Shown here piece by piece: positions 7,183 through 16,000 of a DNA stretch of 49,611 bases. Where the stretch lies: assembly GCA_016192065.1 (NCBI GenBank), contig JACPUX010000059.1:1-49611 (forward strand), given 5' to 3'. Under the pieces are notes generated by a model. That model did not search any database and was not told the origin of the DNA. It was given only the letters and a program-made list of their open reading frames with translations. Within the stretch, counting starts at the first letter, position 1. Every line of letters begins with the position of its first letter. This stretch comes from Betaproteobacteria bacterium. Its GTDB lineage: Bacteria; Pseudomonadota; Gammaproteobacteria; Burkholderiales; Casimicrobiaceae. A program made the translations under genes and the position numbers.

Positions 7183-7698
7183 CTAGTGACCGCCGTCACT
7201 GCATTTGACGGCAGGACGGTGGCCGCACGCAACGTCAACATGACCCACCTGGCGTGAGATCGACGCCGCCGCCAGTGGATCAATATCCGCGGCGCAGTTC
7301 TCGCAAAGTTTGGCCAGCGTTTTGCTGTCGCTCACGTGCAGCTCCAGGGTATCGTTCTCCGCCTCCCTCAAGGTGCCCTCGGTCAACTCATAGCTGAGAT
7401 GAACTTCGGCGAGGTTAATCGGCGCTCCGCACTTGGCGCAAGGCTCGATCGGACCGGCACCATACGCTCGCGGATGAATACCGCGTGCGGCAAGAAATGC
7501 TTCCGCACCCGGATCGGCGCAGGCCAGCGAGCAATAGCAAGTAGCCTGCTCCGAGTTGAGAACCTGAAGCTTGACAGTTGGGTGGCTACCCTCCGGCGCA
7601 TAAACATACCTGACGATCCACTGGTCGAGTGAAACGTGCTGCGCCGGATTGGGTGCGCCGCAGGTCTCGCAAGGGCCAAGAAAGTCGGTGAACGGCAC
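7183..7698 (-). CDS. Hypothetical protein with several Cys-x2-Cys pairs
   Basis: 171 aa. Four cysteine clusters are visible: CETCGAP near the N-terminus, CYCSLAC, CAKCGAP and CENCAAD, with a final CGHRP-KCSDGGH tail. They could form two zinc ribbons. A beta-rich stretch (WIVRYVYAPEG, VKLQVLNSEQ) lies between the first two. I do not recognise a named family. It lies 31 bp downstream of the Nudix gene on the same strand, so the two are probably cotranscribed. Confidence 0.7.
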   Translation of the reverse strand: MPFTDFLGPCETCGAPNPAQHVSLDQWIVRYVYAPEGSHPTVKLQVLNSEQATCYCSLACADPGAEAFLAARGIHPRAYGAGPIEPCAKCGAPINLAEVHLSYELTEGTLREAENDTLELHVSDSKTLAKLCENCAADIDPLAAASISRQVGHVDVACGHRPAVKCSDGGH

Positions 7699-7729
7699 GG
7701 TCAGCCGCCTTCGTGACGAACATGTCGCT

Positions 7730-8542
7730 TCATGAGCGCTGCTGCCACGCCGTCCAAGCCTCCAGCGCCGCCGCGAGCACTGCGGTGTCGCGCCGGTGAC
7801 CCTTCGGGTTGGTCGTTTGGTCGATGAGTGTCTTGGCCTCCGATGGCGTCACCCACCGCACGGAAACCGTCTCGGGGTCGTCTTCCGGCAGCCCGCCGCT
7901 GCCAATGGGCGCCAGCATCACAAAGTAGCGGTTAATGGTTGTGCCGCCCGCATATTCGCCCGGAATGGGCGTAACAATTTGGGCCGCGGCGCCGGTTTCC
8001 TCCAAGGTCTCGCGCAGGGCTGTTTGTTCAGGTGTTTCGACCGGATTGGGCCGGCCCTTCGGAAACGTCCACACGTAGCCGTCATAGTGCCCGTGCTGCT
8101 CGCGCATCAGGATGTTGCCATGTTCGTCAAACACCACGCCACCGTACGCGAGCTTATACCCGGCCTTCACGGTCGTCGGCCACGGCAGCTTGTTCGAACG
8201 GATGGGCGCGAAGTTCTCCGCCTGAAGTGGAAGCATTGCCGCCCAAACTTGGTGATAGCACTGCTCGCGCGCCTTGCCCTGTTTCTTGGCAACTTCGCTC
8301 TTGAAATTGCTGTAATCAACATCCAGCACAATCTTGCCCACTGCCCGCGCCAACGCCTCATGCGAGACGGTGCCCCGGAAAGGGTAATCGTTTCCCGGCG
8401 TGGCAAGCACTTCGGACAACTCCGGCAAATAGCGGTCCCGCAGCGCGAGCAAATCCTCTTTGACGCGCGCACGTACGGTCAGGTGCTTGGTCTTGGTTTT
8501 CTGGACGATGCTGAAAAAGCCGATGGGGGTAAAGAGCCACAT
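7730..8542 (-). CDS. Nudix hydrolase with an extra N-terminal domain
   Basis: 270 aa. Residues from about 120 onward are a Nudix domain with a complete box: G-RPNPV-E, then seven residues, RETLEETG, preceded by the usual strand YKLAYGGVVFDEHGNIL. The first 110 residues (MWLFTPIGFFSIVQK, then TVRARVKEDLLALRDRYLP and DYSNFKSEVAKKQG) look like a small bacterial protein that, from memory, also occurs on its own. The enzyme should cleave a nucleoside diphosphate linked to another group; the substrate cannot be told. The ATG at 8542 begins the N-terminal domain. Confidence 0.82.
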   Translation of the reverse strand: MWLFTPIGFFSIVQKTKTKHLTVRARVKEDLLALRDRYLPELSEVLATPGNDYPFRGTVSHEALARAVGKIVLDVDYSNFKSEVAKKQGKAREQCYHQVWAAMLPLQAENFAPIRSNKLPWPTTVKAGYKLAYGGVVFDEHGNILMREQHGHYDGYVWTFPKGRPNPVETPEQTALRETLEETGAAAQIVTPIPGEYAGGTTINRYFVMLAPIGSGGLPEDDPETVSVRWVTPSEAKTLIDQTTNPKGHRRDTAVLAAALEAWTAWQQRS

Positions 8543-9612
8543 GCACGATTCCTTTTGGCGAACTGTTGGTGTTCAGATAGCGGATCGGCGGCAGGGGAAC
8601 GCCGGCCCAAGTGCGCATTGTGGCAAAGTGCGGGCTCAAAGAGTGAGCCTGGTCAATAGGCCAGGGGCTGTTGCAAAGGAGCACGGCGGAGAGCCTCCGA
8701 CTCGGAAGGTCGCTTAGGCGACTCGCTGGCTGAGTGCGCGCGCCCCAGCCGGTAGTCCGCGTAGCCCATCATCTCGTTGACATTCTTCTCGGGGTTTCCA
8801 GATTTCGGCGAGTGGTTTGGGTAGCATGAGGCCATGCGATTGAGATTTTAGGGGTTGTTTGGCGCCTTGATGCATCGCCTGTCGGGCGGAATGGTTGGCG
8901 AGTATGAGCCTGTCGCCCCTCCTTAAGCCTGCTTACCTGCGACGAAGAGCGAGGCCGCGGCTATAGCCCCTGAACGCCCATGGGGCGGTCGATTTCCGGT
9001 TTTATGCTTGGAGGGATGGATCGCCAGGGCAAGGAATGACGCGCCCCGCCTGTCGGAGAAACCCACAAAAAAAGGGAAATCGGCCGGGTTCCCCTTTCCA
9101 TTCTTCGCGACAACTCGCGTTGGAAAGAGCACCCCGATGCAGCAGGATCGACGAGCGACTTGTCGCCGCCGGCTTCCTGATGCAGGTTTGCGGCGAATGC
9201 GCAATTGAAACGGGTAAACGAACGGGTAAAGAACACACTCAAATTTTACAAACCATTGCTGCGTGCGCTTTTGCGGCAAGGGTTCGATTCCTGGTGCCGC
9301 ACCACTCCACCGGCGGAGCGCACCGGCGGCACCAGGGGGTCGATCGTCGGATGGTCGACGATGACCAGGACAGGTTCGCCATCGCGCGCGACATGCACTG
9401 TGCCCTAATGAGCTGAGGTGGTTCCGGAGAGAGGCGCACCAAGGCGGCCGTCGGTTTACGAGGTAAGCGCTGATCGGTCCGCCACACCGCCCGGTCTCCA
9501 GAGCGGAGCTGACGATCTGAATTTCACCGGCGTACGCCGGCGTCAAGGTGTTTGACTCTCCTGAGTGACTCGGCTCGCCGAAACTTCGATGCTCAACCTG
9601 AGCAGCGCTTGC
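8543..9612. other. About 1 kb without a recognisable gene
   Basis: Open frames here are short, lack ribosome-binding sites and look unlike proteins. Noted items are a tRNA-3'-end-like sequence at 9272-9304; a tandem ACGGGTAAA in GAAACGGGTAAACGAACGG just to its left (about 9208-9232); and an inverted repeat ACCGGCGTACGCCGG near 9527-9541. The stretch separates the accessory genes on the left from metabolic genes on the right. Confidence 0.5.
9272..9304 (+). other. tRNA-3'-end-like sequence, possible old attachment site
   Basis: GGTTCGATTCC followed by TGGTGCCGCACCA resembles a T-arm, acceptor strand and CCA end. The interval from the TTCGATT loop to CCA is one base short of a normal tRNA, and no D-arm or anticodon arm lies upstream. 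A seven-base TGCGGCA at 9272-9278 pairs with TGCCGCA, closing a minihelix. Integrating elements often leave copies of tRNA 3' ends at their borders, and small direct repeats lie beside it, but no integrase gene is in the window. Confidence 0.3.
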
Positions 9613-11469
9613 CTACGCGTCATCTCCCCTTCGATTGAGTCGCAAGGTGGCGGGGTCGGTGTTGGCATAAAGGCGCTCGACCAGCGCCGCCCGACGGGTG
9701 AGCACGGCGCGCTGGTTGATGTAGCCCTTGTCGGTGATTTCATTGGCGTCGATTGAAGGTGGTTCGGCCATGAGCAGTGCGCGGGTGGCGTGCTGGGAAC
9801 TACCGCTGCCGTCTTCCTTGAGAACACCCAAAGCGCCGATCACCCGCGCCGTGAGGCGCGGGTCGGCGAGCACGGTTTCGATTGGGACATCGGGAGCAAG
9901 ATCGGGACAAAGGCTGCGGCAGCCCGCGGGATGGGCGAAAATCAAGAAACCCACCTCTTCGCGGTCGTGGCCCGCGACCACGATATCCTGGGCCACCGGC
10001 GAGAGCGCCGCGAGCGCTTTTACGCGCAATGCCCCGACGTGGACCCAGACCCCACTCGAGAGCTTGAAGTCCTCGGCGATTCGCCCGTCGAACTCGATGC
10101 CCTGAGCCGGATTATCGGGGTCGGCGAATTTTCCGGCGTCGCCGATCTGGTAGAAGCCTTCGGCGTCGAAGGCGTCATGGCTCAAGTCCGGGCGCTTCCA
10201 GTATCCCGGTGTCACGTTAGGGCCGCGCACGCGCATTTCGAGCTTGCCTTCGCGCGGCACCAGTTTCAGCTCCGTGCCGGGCGCCGGCAGCCCGATCACC
10301 CCGGCGCGTTCGATGTTGAAATGTACCCCGGTGACCAAGGGAGCCGTTTCGGTCGCGCCCCAGGCGGATACCATCACGGTGCGCCGGCCGCACTGTCGTA
10401 TGGAAAGCTGCTCAAGTTTTTCCCACAAGTTCTGGGGCAAGGCGGCGGCCGCGTAGAAAATGACTTGCAGGCGCCGAAAAAAATTCTCGCGCAAAACGTC
10501 GTCGTGTTCCAAATAGGGAATCAGCGCGTCGAAACCGCGGGGGACATTGAAGTAGATCGTGGGCGAGATCTCGCGCAGATTCGCCACGGTCCTTTCGATC
10601 AAGCCCGGCACCGGTTTGCCCTCGTCAATGTAGAGTGAGCCGCCGTTCTTGAGCACCATGTTGAAGTTGTGGTTGGCGCCAAAGGTGTGGTTCCAGGGAA
10701 GCCAATCGACGATGACCGGAGGGGTGTCGGCCAAAAACGGCCAAAGCTGAGAAATCGCCTGCTGGTTGGAACAGAGCATGCGCTGGGTATTGATCACCCC
10801 TTTGGGTTCGCCGGTGGACCCGGAAGTGAAGAGGAACTTGGCGATGCTTTCCGGTCCCAGCGCGGCGAAGGCGGAATCCACTTCCGGACCTGCTGGTGTC
10901 GCCAGCAAGTTGGCGAAGGCGGTGGTGCTCCGGCCCGCCGGGGCATTGGCGCTCACGACGATTTCCGCGTCGCCGAAATCCACCGCCTGCAACACCGCTG
11001 AGAACTTGGCACCGTCGGCGGCATAGACCAGGCCGGGGCGCAGCAACGTGGTGATCGCCTTGATCTTGGCATGATCGCGCGACATCAAGGAATAGGCCGG
11101 CGATACCGGGGCGATCGGCACGCCCACATGCATGGCGCCAAGCATCAGCAAAGCGTGATCGATGGCGTTGTCGGAAAGCACCAGCACCGGACGCTCGGCG
11201 GACAGGCGCCGGGCGAGAAGGGCGGCGCCGATGGCGCGTGCCTGGGCGAGCGCGTCGCCGTAACCAAGCTTGCGCCAGCCCTCGGCACTGCGCTCGGCAA
11301 GAAATACGCGCTCCGGCGCTTCGTCTGCCCAACGTTGGAGATGCACGCCCAGGCAGCGTGCGTAACTCCCGAGAGGCTGCGGGGACCGCAGCACCATTTC
11401 TCCGTTGGCACGCCGGTCGATCTCAACCGCCGCCGGAGCGAAGGCAACATCGGCAAAGGGAGGTTTCAT
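9613..11469 (-). CDS. Feruloyl-CoA synthase-like aryl-CoA ligase
   Basis: 618 aa. It contains the ATP/AMP motif [18 protein letters not shown], a [15 protein letters not shown] stretch characteristic of feruloyl-CoA synthases, [11 protein letters not shown] (A5), and YQIGDAGKF (A7). The enzyme should activate a hydroxycinnamate or related aromatic acid to its CoA thioester using ATP, in the cytoplasm. The first in-frame start lies farther upstream, but the ATG at 11469 ([10 protein letters not shown]) fits family N-termini better. It follows the ABC binding-protein gene by 109 bp on the same strand, so uptake and activation of one aromatic substrate is plausible. No hydratase/lyase or vanillin dehydrogenase gene is nearby, so the exact substrate is open. 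Confidence 0.8.
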   Translation of the reverse strand: MKPPFADVAFAPAAVEIDRRANGEMVLRSPQPLGSYARCLGVHLQRWADEAPERVFLAERSAEGWRKLGYGDALAQARAIGAALLARRLSAERPVLVLSDNAIDHALLMLGAMHVGVPIAPVSPAYSLMSRDHAKIKAITTLLRPGLVYAADGAKFSAVLQAVDFGDAEIVVSANAPAGRSTTAFANLLATPAGPEVDSAFAALGPESIAKFLFTSGSTGEPKGVINTQRMLCSNQQAISQLWPFLADTPPVIVDWLPWNHTFGANHNFNMVLKNGGSLYIDEGKPVPGLIERTVANLREISPTIYFNVPRGFDALIPYLEHDDVLRENFFRRLQVIFYAAAALPQNLWEKLEQLSIRQCGRRTVMVSAWGATETAPLVTGVHFNIERAGVIGLPAPGTELKLVPREGKLEMRVRGPNVTPGYWKRPDLSHDAFDAEGFYQIGDAGKFADPDNPAQGIEFDGRIAEDFKLSSGVWVHVGALRVKALAALSPVAQDIVVAGHDREEVGFLIFAHPAGCRSLCPDLAPDVPIETVLADPRLTARVIGALGVLKEDGSGSSQHATRALLMAEPPSIDANEITDKGYINQRAVLTRRAALVERLYANTDPATLRLNRRGDDA

Positions 11470-11578
11470 GCTTGATCGAGGCCTGTTGCTGAGACAACTG
11501 TACCGGCCGTCCCGAGGCATGTGGCCGCCGTTGCGGTGCGAACACATGGCCCCGGGGTAGGGCGCCGACGTGGGGCGG

Positions 11579-12712
11579 CTACTTGAGCAGCTTCCAATCT
11601 CCGTTGGACACCGTGGCCATGATTACCGCGCGCCCGTCGAAGCCGTTGTGGTCTGTCGGAGTGGTGTTGTACACGCCATGCGCGGCTGGCAGTTCCTTGA
11701 TGCGCTCGAGCGCTTCGCGCAAGGCAACGCGGAACTCGACCGTGCCTGGCTTGGCTTTCTTCAACGCTTCGGGCACGGCGCGGCTCAGGAGCAGATAGGC
11801 GTCGAAGGCATGCGCGCCGAAGGTGCTGCGGCTGTTGGCGCCATGCGCACCCTCATACAGCTTGACGTACTCGAGACCCGGCTTCTTGGACGGGTGGTTG
11901 TCGGGCAATTGCTCGGCCAGCAGCATGGGGCCGACCGGGAAAATCGTCCCTTCGACACTTTTGCCGCCGACACGCAGAAAGTCGCGATTTGCGATGCCGT
12001 GAGTCTGGTAGAACTTGCCCTTGTAACCACGTTCCACCAGAGTCGATTGCGGCAGCACGGCGGGCGTACCCGAACCGGCGATCAAGACCGCGTCGGGGCT
12101 TGCCGACATCAGTTTGAGGGCTTGGCCGGCGACACTGGTGTCATTGCGCTGGTACCGTTCGGCGGCGACGATCTTGATGCCCTTGGGTTCGGCGGCGCCC
12201 TGGATGGCTTTGAGCCAGAGTTCACCATAGGGATCGGCGTAGCCTATGAATCCGATGGTCTTGACGCCGTTGGCGGCCATATGGTCGGCGATGGCGCGCG
12301 CCATGAGGCCGAAGTTCTGCGGCGTGGAAAAGATCCACGCGCTCTTGTCTCCCGCGGGTGGCACCGGCGCCATGGCGATCTGCGGGGTCTTGGTTTCCAC
12401 GGCCACCTCCAGCATGGCCATGGATGTCGGCGTGGTGGTCGAACCGATGAAGACATCGGCCTTGTCCTCGGCAGCGAACTTGCGGGCGTTTTTTACGGCA
12501 GTGGTGGGATCGGTGGCGTCGTCGAGCAACACCCACTTCACTTTTTCGCCAGCGACGGTCTGCGGTAGGAGCGCCACGGTGTTTTTTTCCGGGATGCCCA
12601 GCGAGGCCGCCGGACCGGTGGCAGAAACGCTGACGCCGACGGTGAGGTCGGCATGCGCCAGAGTGGCGCAGGCGGATGCAAGCAAGGCAAGGGTGAGCCG
12701 ACGGACGATCAT
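11579..12712 (-). CDS. ABC transporter periplasmic binding protein, Leu/Ile/Val type
   Basis: 377 aa with a Sec signal peptide (RRLTLALLASACATLAHA, cleaved before DLTVGV). The rest is a type I periplasmic binding fold as in branched-chain amino acid receptors: TVGVSVSATGPAASLGIPEK at the N-terminus, then DDATDPTTAVKNARKF and IGSTTTPTSMAM. Members of this group in betaproteobacteria often bind aromatic acids instead of amino acids; cotranscription with an aryl-CoA ligase favours that here. Permease and ATPase genes are absent from the window. A ribosome-binding site (CAGGAGGAAATCCC) precedes the ATG. Confidence 0.88.
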   Translation of the reverse strand: MIVRRLTLALLASACATLAHADLTVGVSVSATGPAASLGIPEKNTVALLPQTVAGEKVKWVLLDDATDPTTAVKNARKFAAEDKADVFIGSTTTPTSMAMLEVAVETKTPQIAMAPVPPAGDKSAWIFSTPQNFGLMARAIADHMAANGVKTIGFIGYADPYGELWLKAIQGAAEPKGIKIVAAERYQRNDTSVAGQALKLMSASPDAVLIAGSGTPAVLPQSTLVERGYKGKFYQTHGIANRDFLRVGGKSVEGTIFPVGPMLLAEQLPDNHPSKKPGLEYVKLYEGAHGANSRSTFGAHAFDAYLLLSRAVPEALKKAKPGTVEFRVALREALERIKELPAAHGVYNTTPTDHNGFDGRAVIMATVSNGDWKLLK

Positions 12713-12775
12713 GGGATTTCCTCCTGGAAAGGTACGGGCCTGCTTGAGAGAAGGTGTTCAGCCCGGATGAGTGCC

Positions 12776-12805
12776 ACCATACGCTGCGCCAACTGACTTT
12801 GTCAA
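12776..12805 (-). promoter_or_regulatory. Candidate sigma-70 promoter for the binding-protein/ligase operon
   Basis: TTGACA (12805-12800), 18-bp spacer, TATGGT (12781-12776). The -35 box is perfect and overlaps a small dyad TGAC-TTT-GTCA that could be an operator. It gives a leader of about 60 nt before the ATG at 12712. Confidence 0.5.
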
Positions 12806-12809
12806 ACGG

Positions 12810-12838
12810 TTGTTAGGCGAGTAAGTAATTGCTACACT
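12810..12838 (+). promoter_or_regulatory. Candidate promoter of the TetR-type regulator gene
   Basis: TTGTTA, 17-bp spacer, TACACT, ending seven bases before the regulator ATG, which suggests a leaderless or nearly leaderless mRNA. Its -35 lies only a few bases from the -35 of the divergent operon, so one bound repressor could block both. Confidence 0.45.
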
Positions 12839-12844
12839 GCGGGC

Positions 12845-13696
12845 ATGCCCAGGCCAGCAAATCCCGCCCCAATCCGCCTTGCCGTGGAACGCGGGGCGCT
12901 TTGGCACGCCGCCCAGCATCCGGAGTGGGGCCAGGCGCGGGTCGCCGCGGCCCTGGTGGAGCAAGGCCTCAAGGTCTCGCCCGCGGGCGTGCGCTGTATT
13001 TGGCAGCGCCATGGGCTCGCCACCGCAATTCAACGCGCCGCGGCCTTGCAGAAAAAGCGTGGCGAGCGCCTGAGCGCCACCCAAGTCGAGGCTCTGGCGC
13101 GTATCCAGGAGCGGCGTGGCGGTCGCGTCGGTGTTGAAGACGCCGCCGCCAGCCGGGACCGCATCCTGGCCGTGGCGGTGCGTGAATTCAGCCAAAAGGG
13201 ATTTGCTCGGACCTCGATGCGTGACATCGCGCGCGCGGCCGGAATTCAGGCGGGTTCGGTCTACTATCATTTCGATTCCAAGAACGAGCTTTTCGCCGCC
13301 GCCCACGCCGCCGGCATGAGTGAGGTCTTGCGTGCCATCGAGGCGGCGTTGACCGGGGTGAGCGACCCCTGGCGGCGATTGGAAGTTGCCTGTTCGGTGC
13401 ATGTCCAGCACCTGGTCTCCGGCAATGACCTCACGGTGTGGACCGGTGCGGCGCTGTTTCTCTTCAATTCGCCGCAAATGCAGAAGGAACTCCGGGCCGA
13501 ACGCGATCGTTTCGAGGCGATCTACCGCAAACTTATCGCCGCCCTGCCACTGCCCGCGGGCATCGACCGTCGGCTCTTGCGCTTGCAGCTCCTGGGCGCA
13601 CTCAACTGGACCCGCACCTGGTACCGGCCGGGCAAGCGGGGTCCGGAGGAGATTGCCCGGCACCTGATGCGGCTGCTGCGGGCGCCGCTCGGCTAG
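12845..13696 (+). CDS. TetR-family regulator with a second N-terminal HTH
   Basis: 283 aa, about 80-90 residues longer than ordinary TetR proteins. Residues about 100-150 are a TetR DNA-binding domain (ILAVAVREFSQKGFARTSM, then IARAAGIQAGSVYYHF). Residues about 10-60 form another HTH with the pattern of IS481-type transposase N-termini (HPEWGQARVAAALVEQG, then VSPAGVRCIWQRHGL). The C-terminal part is a helical ligand-binding domain. It is divergent from the binding protein/aryl-CoA ligase operon, with 132 bp between, and is likely its regulator; the inducer may be the aromatic acid or its CoA ester. No stop or frameshift separates the two HTH parts, so this is a true fusion. Confidence 0.85.
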   Translation: MPRPANPAPIRLAVERGALWHAAQHPEWGQARVAAALVEQGLKVSPAGVRCIWQRHGLATAIQRAAALQKKRGERLSATQVEALARIQERRGGRVGVEDAAASRDRILAVAVREFSQKGFARTSMRDIARAAGIQAGSVYYHFDSKNELFAAAHAAGMSEVLRAIEAALTGVSDPWRRLEVACSVHVQHLVSGNDLTVWTGAALFLFNSPQMQKELRAERDRFEAIYRKLIAALPLPAGIDRRLLRLQLLGALNWTRTWYRPGKRGPEEIARHLMRLLRAPLG

Positions 13697-13779
13697 GGAA
13701 GCACAGTTTGCGTCCGACACACCAGCGAAATCAAATACCGCCACCCCGGCGAGGGCCAGAACCATCGCAGTGGCGAAGC

Positions 13780-13831
13780 CCGGGGTCCAGTTCGTCGAAC
13801 TTCCTGGGGTCCGACCTTCGCCGGAATGGCG
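13780..13831 (-). repeat. Dispersed repeat, copy 1
   Basis: The minus strand reads CCATTCCGGCGAAGGTCGGA, then CCAGGAAGTTCGACGAACTGGAC. It matches the copies at 24323-24370 and 30299-30345. This copy is the most diverged and lies in the spacer between the regulator gene and leuA. Confidence 0.55.
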
Positions 13832-13931
13832 AGTCTTTGTTTGGTCACGGTCACCGAGCGTGCCGGAGGCAGTTTGTGTGGCACGGCGCGAGTTCACCGC
13901 GCCAGCTCGGGATCTGCGCAGTGGCCCCGCA

Positions 13932-13960
13932 TTGCCAGAAATGGCGGACTCGTTTATAGT
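13932..13960 (+). promoter_or_regulatory. Candidate leuA promoter
   Basis: TTGCCA, 17-bp spacer, TATAGT, five of six matches in each box. The -10 ends seven bases before the ATG of the leader peptide, so transcription would start at or next to that ATG. Confidence 0.65.
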
Positions 13961-13966
13961 CGGCCT

Positions 13967-14053
13967 ATGTTCCGCGCAGACCACATCGCCGTTCTCTTCT
14001 TCCAAGCCCTCCTGCTTGGCGGTCTGCCGCTTCTGCTGCGCCCCGCGCGCTAA
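13967..14053 (+). CDS. Leucine-rich leader peptide upstream of leuA
   Basis: 28 codons, ATG to TAA. Eight are Leu, clustered near the end as [10 protein letters not shown], using CTC, CTG and CTT. It lies about 95 bp before leuA, directly after a good promoter, and is followed by an attenuator-like hairpin. Ribosome stalling at Leu codons when charged tRNA-Leu is scarce is the classical way of sensing leucine; here that role is inferred from position and composition. It is too short for routine gene callers. Confidence 0.65.
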   Translation: MFRADHIAVLFFQALLLGGLPLLLRPAR

Positions 14054-14086
14054 ATACTCACACCCCTCCCCATTCGAGTTTCAGGT

Positions 14087-14121
14087 CTCCCGCGAGCAGC
14101 CAGCGGGGGAAGAGCCATTTT
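14087..14121 (+). terminator. Attenuator-like hairpin before leuA
   Basis: CTCCCGC-GAGCAGCCA-GCGGGGG gives seven pairs (one G-U), followed after AAGAGCCA by TTTTC. A preceding C-rich stretch (CACCCCTCCCC, 14061-14071) could pair with the same GGGGG strand and compete with the hairpin, as an antiterminator would. The T tract is short and set back, so strength is uncertain. Confidence 0.45.
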
Positions 14122-14148
14122 CAGTTGCCGCATTTCCAGGAGCCCATG

Positions 14149-15693
14149 ATGAAAGATTCCTTGATCATATTCGACACCACCTTGCGCGACGGCGAACAGA
14201 GTCCGGGCGCTTCGATGACCCGCGACGAAAAGATGCGCATTGCCCGACAGCTTGAAAAGCTGCGGGTGGATGTGATCGAGGCAGGGTTCCCAGCCTCCTC
14301 GAACGGGGACTTCCTGGCGGTGCAGGCGATCGCCAACAGCATCAAGGACAGCACGGTCTGCGGCTTGTCGCGGGCCAATGAGAAAGATATCCGCCGTGCT
14401 GGCGACGCCCTGAAGGCGGCCAAGTCGGCGCGTATTCACACCTTCATCGCCGCGAGCCCCATTCACATGGAAATGAAGCTCAGGATGAGCCCCGATCAAG
14501 TTCTCGAACAGGCGGTGCAAGCGATCGCTTGGGCGCGCGAGTACACCGATAACATTGAGTTTTCCCCCGAGGATGCCGGTCGCTCCGAGCCCGATTTCCT
14601 TTGCCGCCTGATTGAGGCGGTGATCAAGGCGGGAGCCACTACCATCAACGTTCCCGACACCGTGGGCTACACCATGCCCTGGCAGTTCGGCGCCCTTATT
14701 CGCAGTCTGCGCGAGCGTATTCCCAACTCGGACAAGGTGATCTGGTCGGTACATTGCCACAACGACCTCGGACTGGCGGTTGCCAACTCGCTCTGCGCCG
14801 TGGCCAACGGCGCGCGACAGGTGGAATGCACCATCAACGGCCTGGGCGAGCGCGCCGGGAACGCCTCGCTGGAAGAAATCGTCATGGCCGTGCGCACCCG
14901 CCAGGACGTGTTCGATTGCGAAACCCGCATCGATGCGACGCAAATCGTGCCGGCCTCGAAACTCGTCTCCGGCATCACCGGTTTTCCGGTGCAGCCCAAC
15001 AAGGCCATTGTCGGCGCCAATGCCTTTGCCCACGAATCGGGCATCCACCAGGACGGCGTCTTGAAGCACCGCGAAACCTACGAGATCATGCGTGCCGAGG
15101 ATGTCGGCTGGGGTGCCAATTCGATCAAGCTGGGCAAGCTCTCCGGGCGCAATGCCTTCAAGACTCGCCTGCAGGAACTAGGTATCGAACTGGCGAGCGA
15201 AGAGGCCCTCAATCACGCCTTCGCCAAGTTCAAGGAACTGGCCGACAAGAAACGCGACATTTTCGACGAAGACCTGCAGGCCCTGGTCTCCGACGAGGCC
15301 TTGACGCCGGAACTCGAACACTACAAGTTGGTGTCTCTCAAGACGGTCTCGGAAACGGGCGAAACGCCCTTTGCCCGAGTGACCCTGGCCGCCGGTCACC
15401 AGGAGCAGATCGTCGAGACCACCGGCGACGGACCGGTAGACGCGACCTTCAAGGGTCTGGAGCAGATCGCCGGCAGTGGCGCCAAGCTGGTGTTGTATTC
15501 CGTCAACAACATCACCAGCGGCACCGATTCCCAAGGCGAGGTCACCGTGCGTCTCGAGCACGATGGACGGATCGTCAATGGCCTGGGTGCTGATACCGAT
15601 ATCATCGTGGCCTCGGCCAAGGCCTATGTGAACGCGCTCAACAAGCTGCACAGCAAGCGCGAGCGCCTCAATCCACAGATGGAGGGGGCCTAG
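14149..15693 (+). CDS. leuA: 2-isopropylmalate synthase
   Basis: 514 aa, normal length for the long LeuA form. It condenses acetyl-CoA with 2-ketoisovalerate, the first committed step of leucine synthesis, in the cytoplasm. Hallmarks are [15 protein letters not shown] at the start, the metal-binding [15 protein letters not shown], and [14 protein letters not shown]; the C-terminal 120 residues form the leucine-sensing LeuA dimer domain. Two ATGs are adjacent; the second, at 14149, is six bases after AGGAG and gives [15 protein letters not shown]. It stands alone, preceded by the leader peptide and attenuator and followed by a strong terminator. Confidence 0.97.
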   Translation: MKDSLIIFDTTLRDGEQSPGASMTRDEKMRIARQLEKLRVDVIEAGFPASSNGDFLAVQAIANSIKDSTVCGLSRANEKDIRRAGDALKAAKSARIHTFIAASPIHMEMKLRMSPDQVLEQAVQAIAWAREYTDNIEFSPEDAGRSEPDFLCRLIEAVIKAGATTINVPDTVGYTMPWQFGALIRSLRERIPNSDKVIWSVHCHNDLGLAVANSLCAVANGARQVECTINGLGERAGNASLEEIVMAVRTRQDVFDCETRIDATQIVPASKLVSGITGFPVQPNKAIVGANAFAHESGIHQDGVLKHRETYEIMRAEDVGWGANSIKLGKLSGRNAFKTRLQELGIELASEEALNHAFAKFKELADKKRDIFDEDLQALVSDEALTPELEHYKLVSLKTVSETGETPFARVTLAAGHQEQIVETTGDGPVDATFKGLEQIAGSGAKLVLYSVNNITSGTDSQGEVTVRLEHDGRIVNGLGADTDIIVASAKAYVNALNKLHSKRERLNPQMEGA

Positions 15694-15814
15694 CGCGACT
15701 GGCCCCCTGAGCGCAGTGGGGCGGTGGCGGCGCGCCATGCCCCGTCGGGCCGCTCCCAGATTTGCTGTCGGGCAGGCGGCGGACAATCGCGTTGTCATAA
15801 AGTCGGCGCTTATG

Positions 15815-15848
15815 GCAAAAACCCCGGGAAACTCGGGTTTTTGCTTTT
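15815..15848 (+). terminator. Rho-independent terminator after leuA
   Basis: GCAAAAACCC-CGGGAAACTC-GGGTTTTTGC is a perfect ten-pair stem followed by TTTT. It ends leuA transcription about 120 bp after the stop codon. Confidence 0.85.
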
Positions 15849-15852
15849 GCGC

Positions 15853-15881
15853 TTGACAATTCAGCCCTGGGCTTTAATACT
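15853..15881 (+). promoter_or_regulatory. Candidate promoter of the DUF5648 gene
   Basis: A perfect TTGACA, 17-bp spacer, then AATACT. It begins right after the leuA terminator and leaves a 5' leader of about 110 nt before the ATG at 16001. Confidence 0.5.
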
Positions 15882-16000
15882 TCACTTTAACTATGGAACG
15901 CAACTTCGCCCAAGGCCAATAACTCCGGGGTTTTGGAGTCGGTTGGATCGGGGTGGCGGTTGCGGTTCCGGTCACGAAGCGGATCACAAGGGAAATAGTT

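Noticed and set aside
8653..9546. Several minus-strand frames in the 8.6-9.5 kb region
   Set aside because: No ribosome-binding sites, mixed frames and no recognisable domain.
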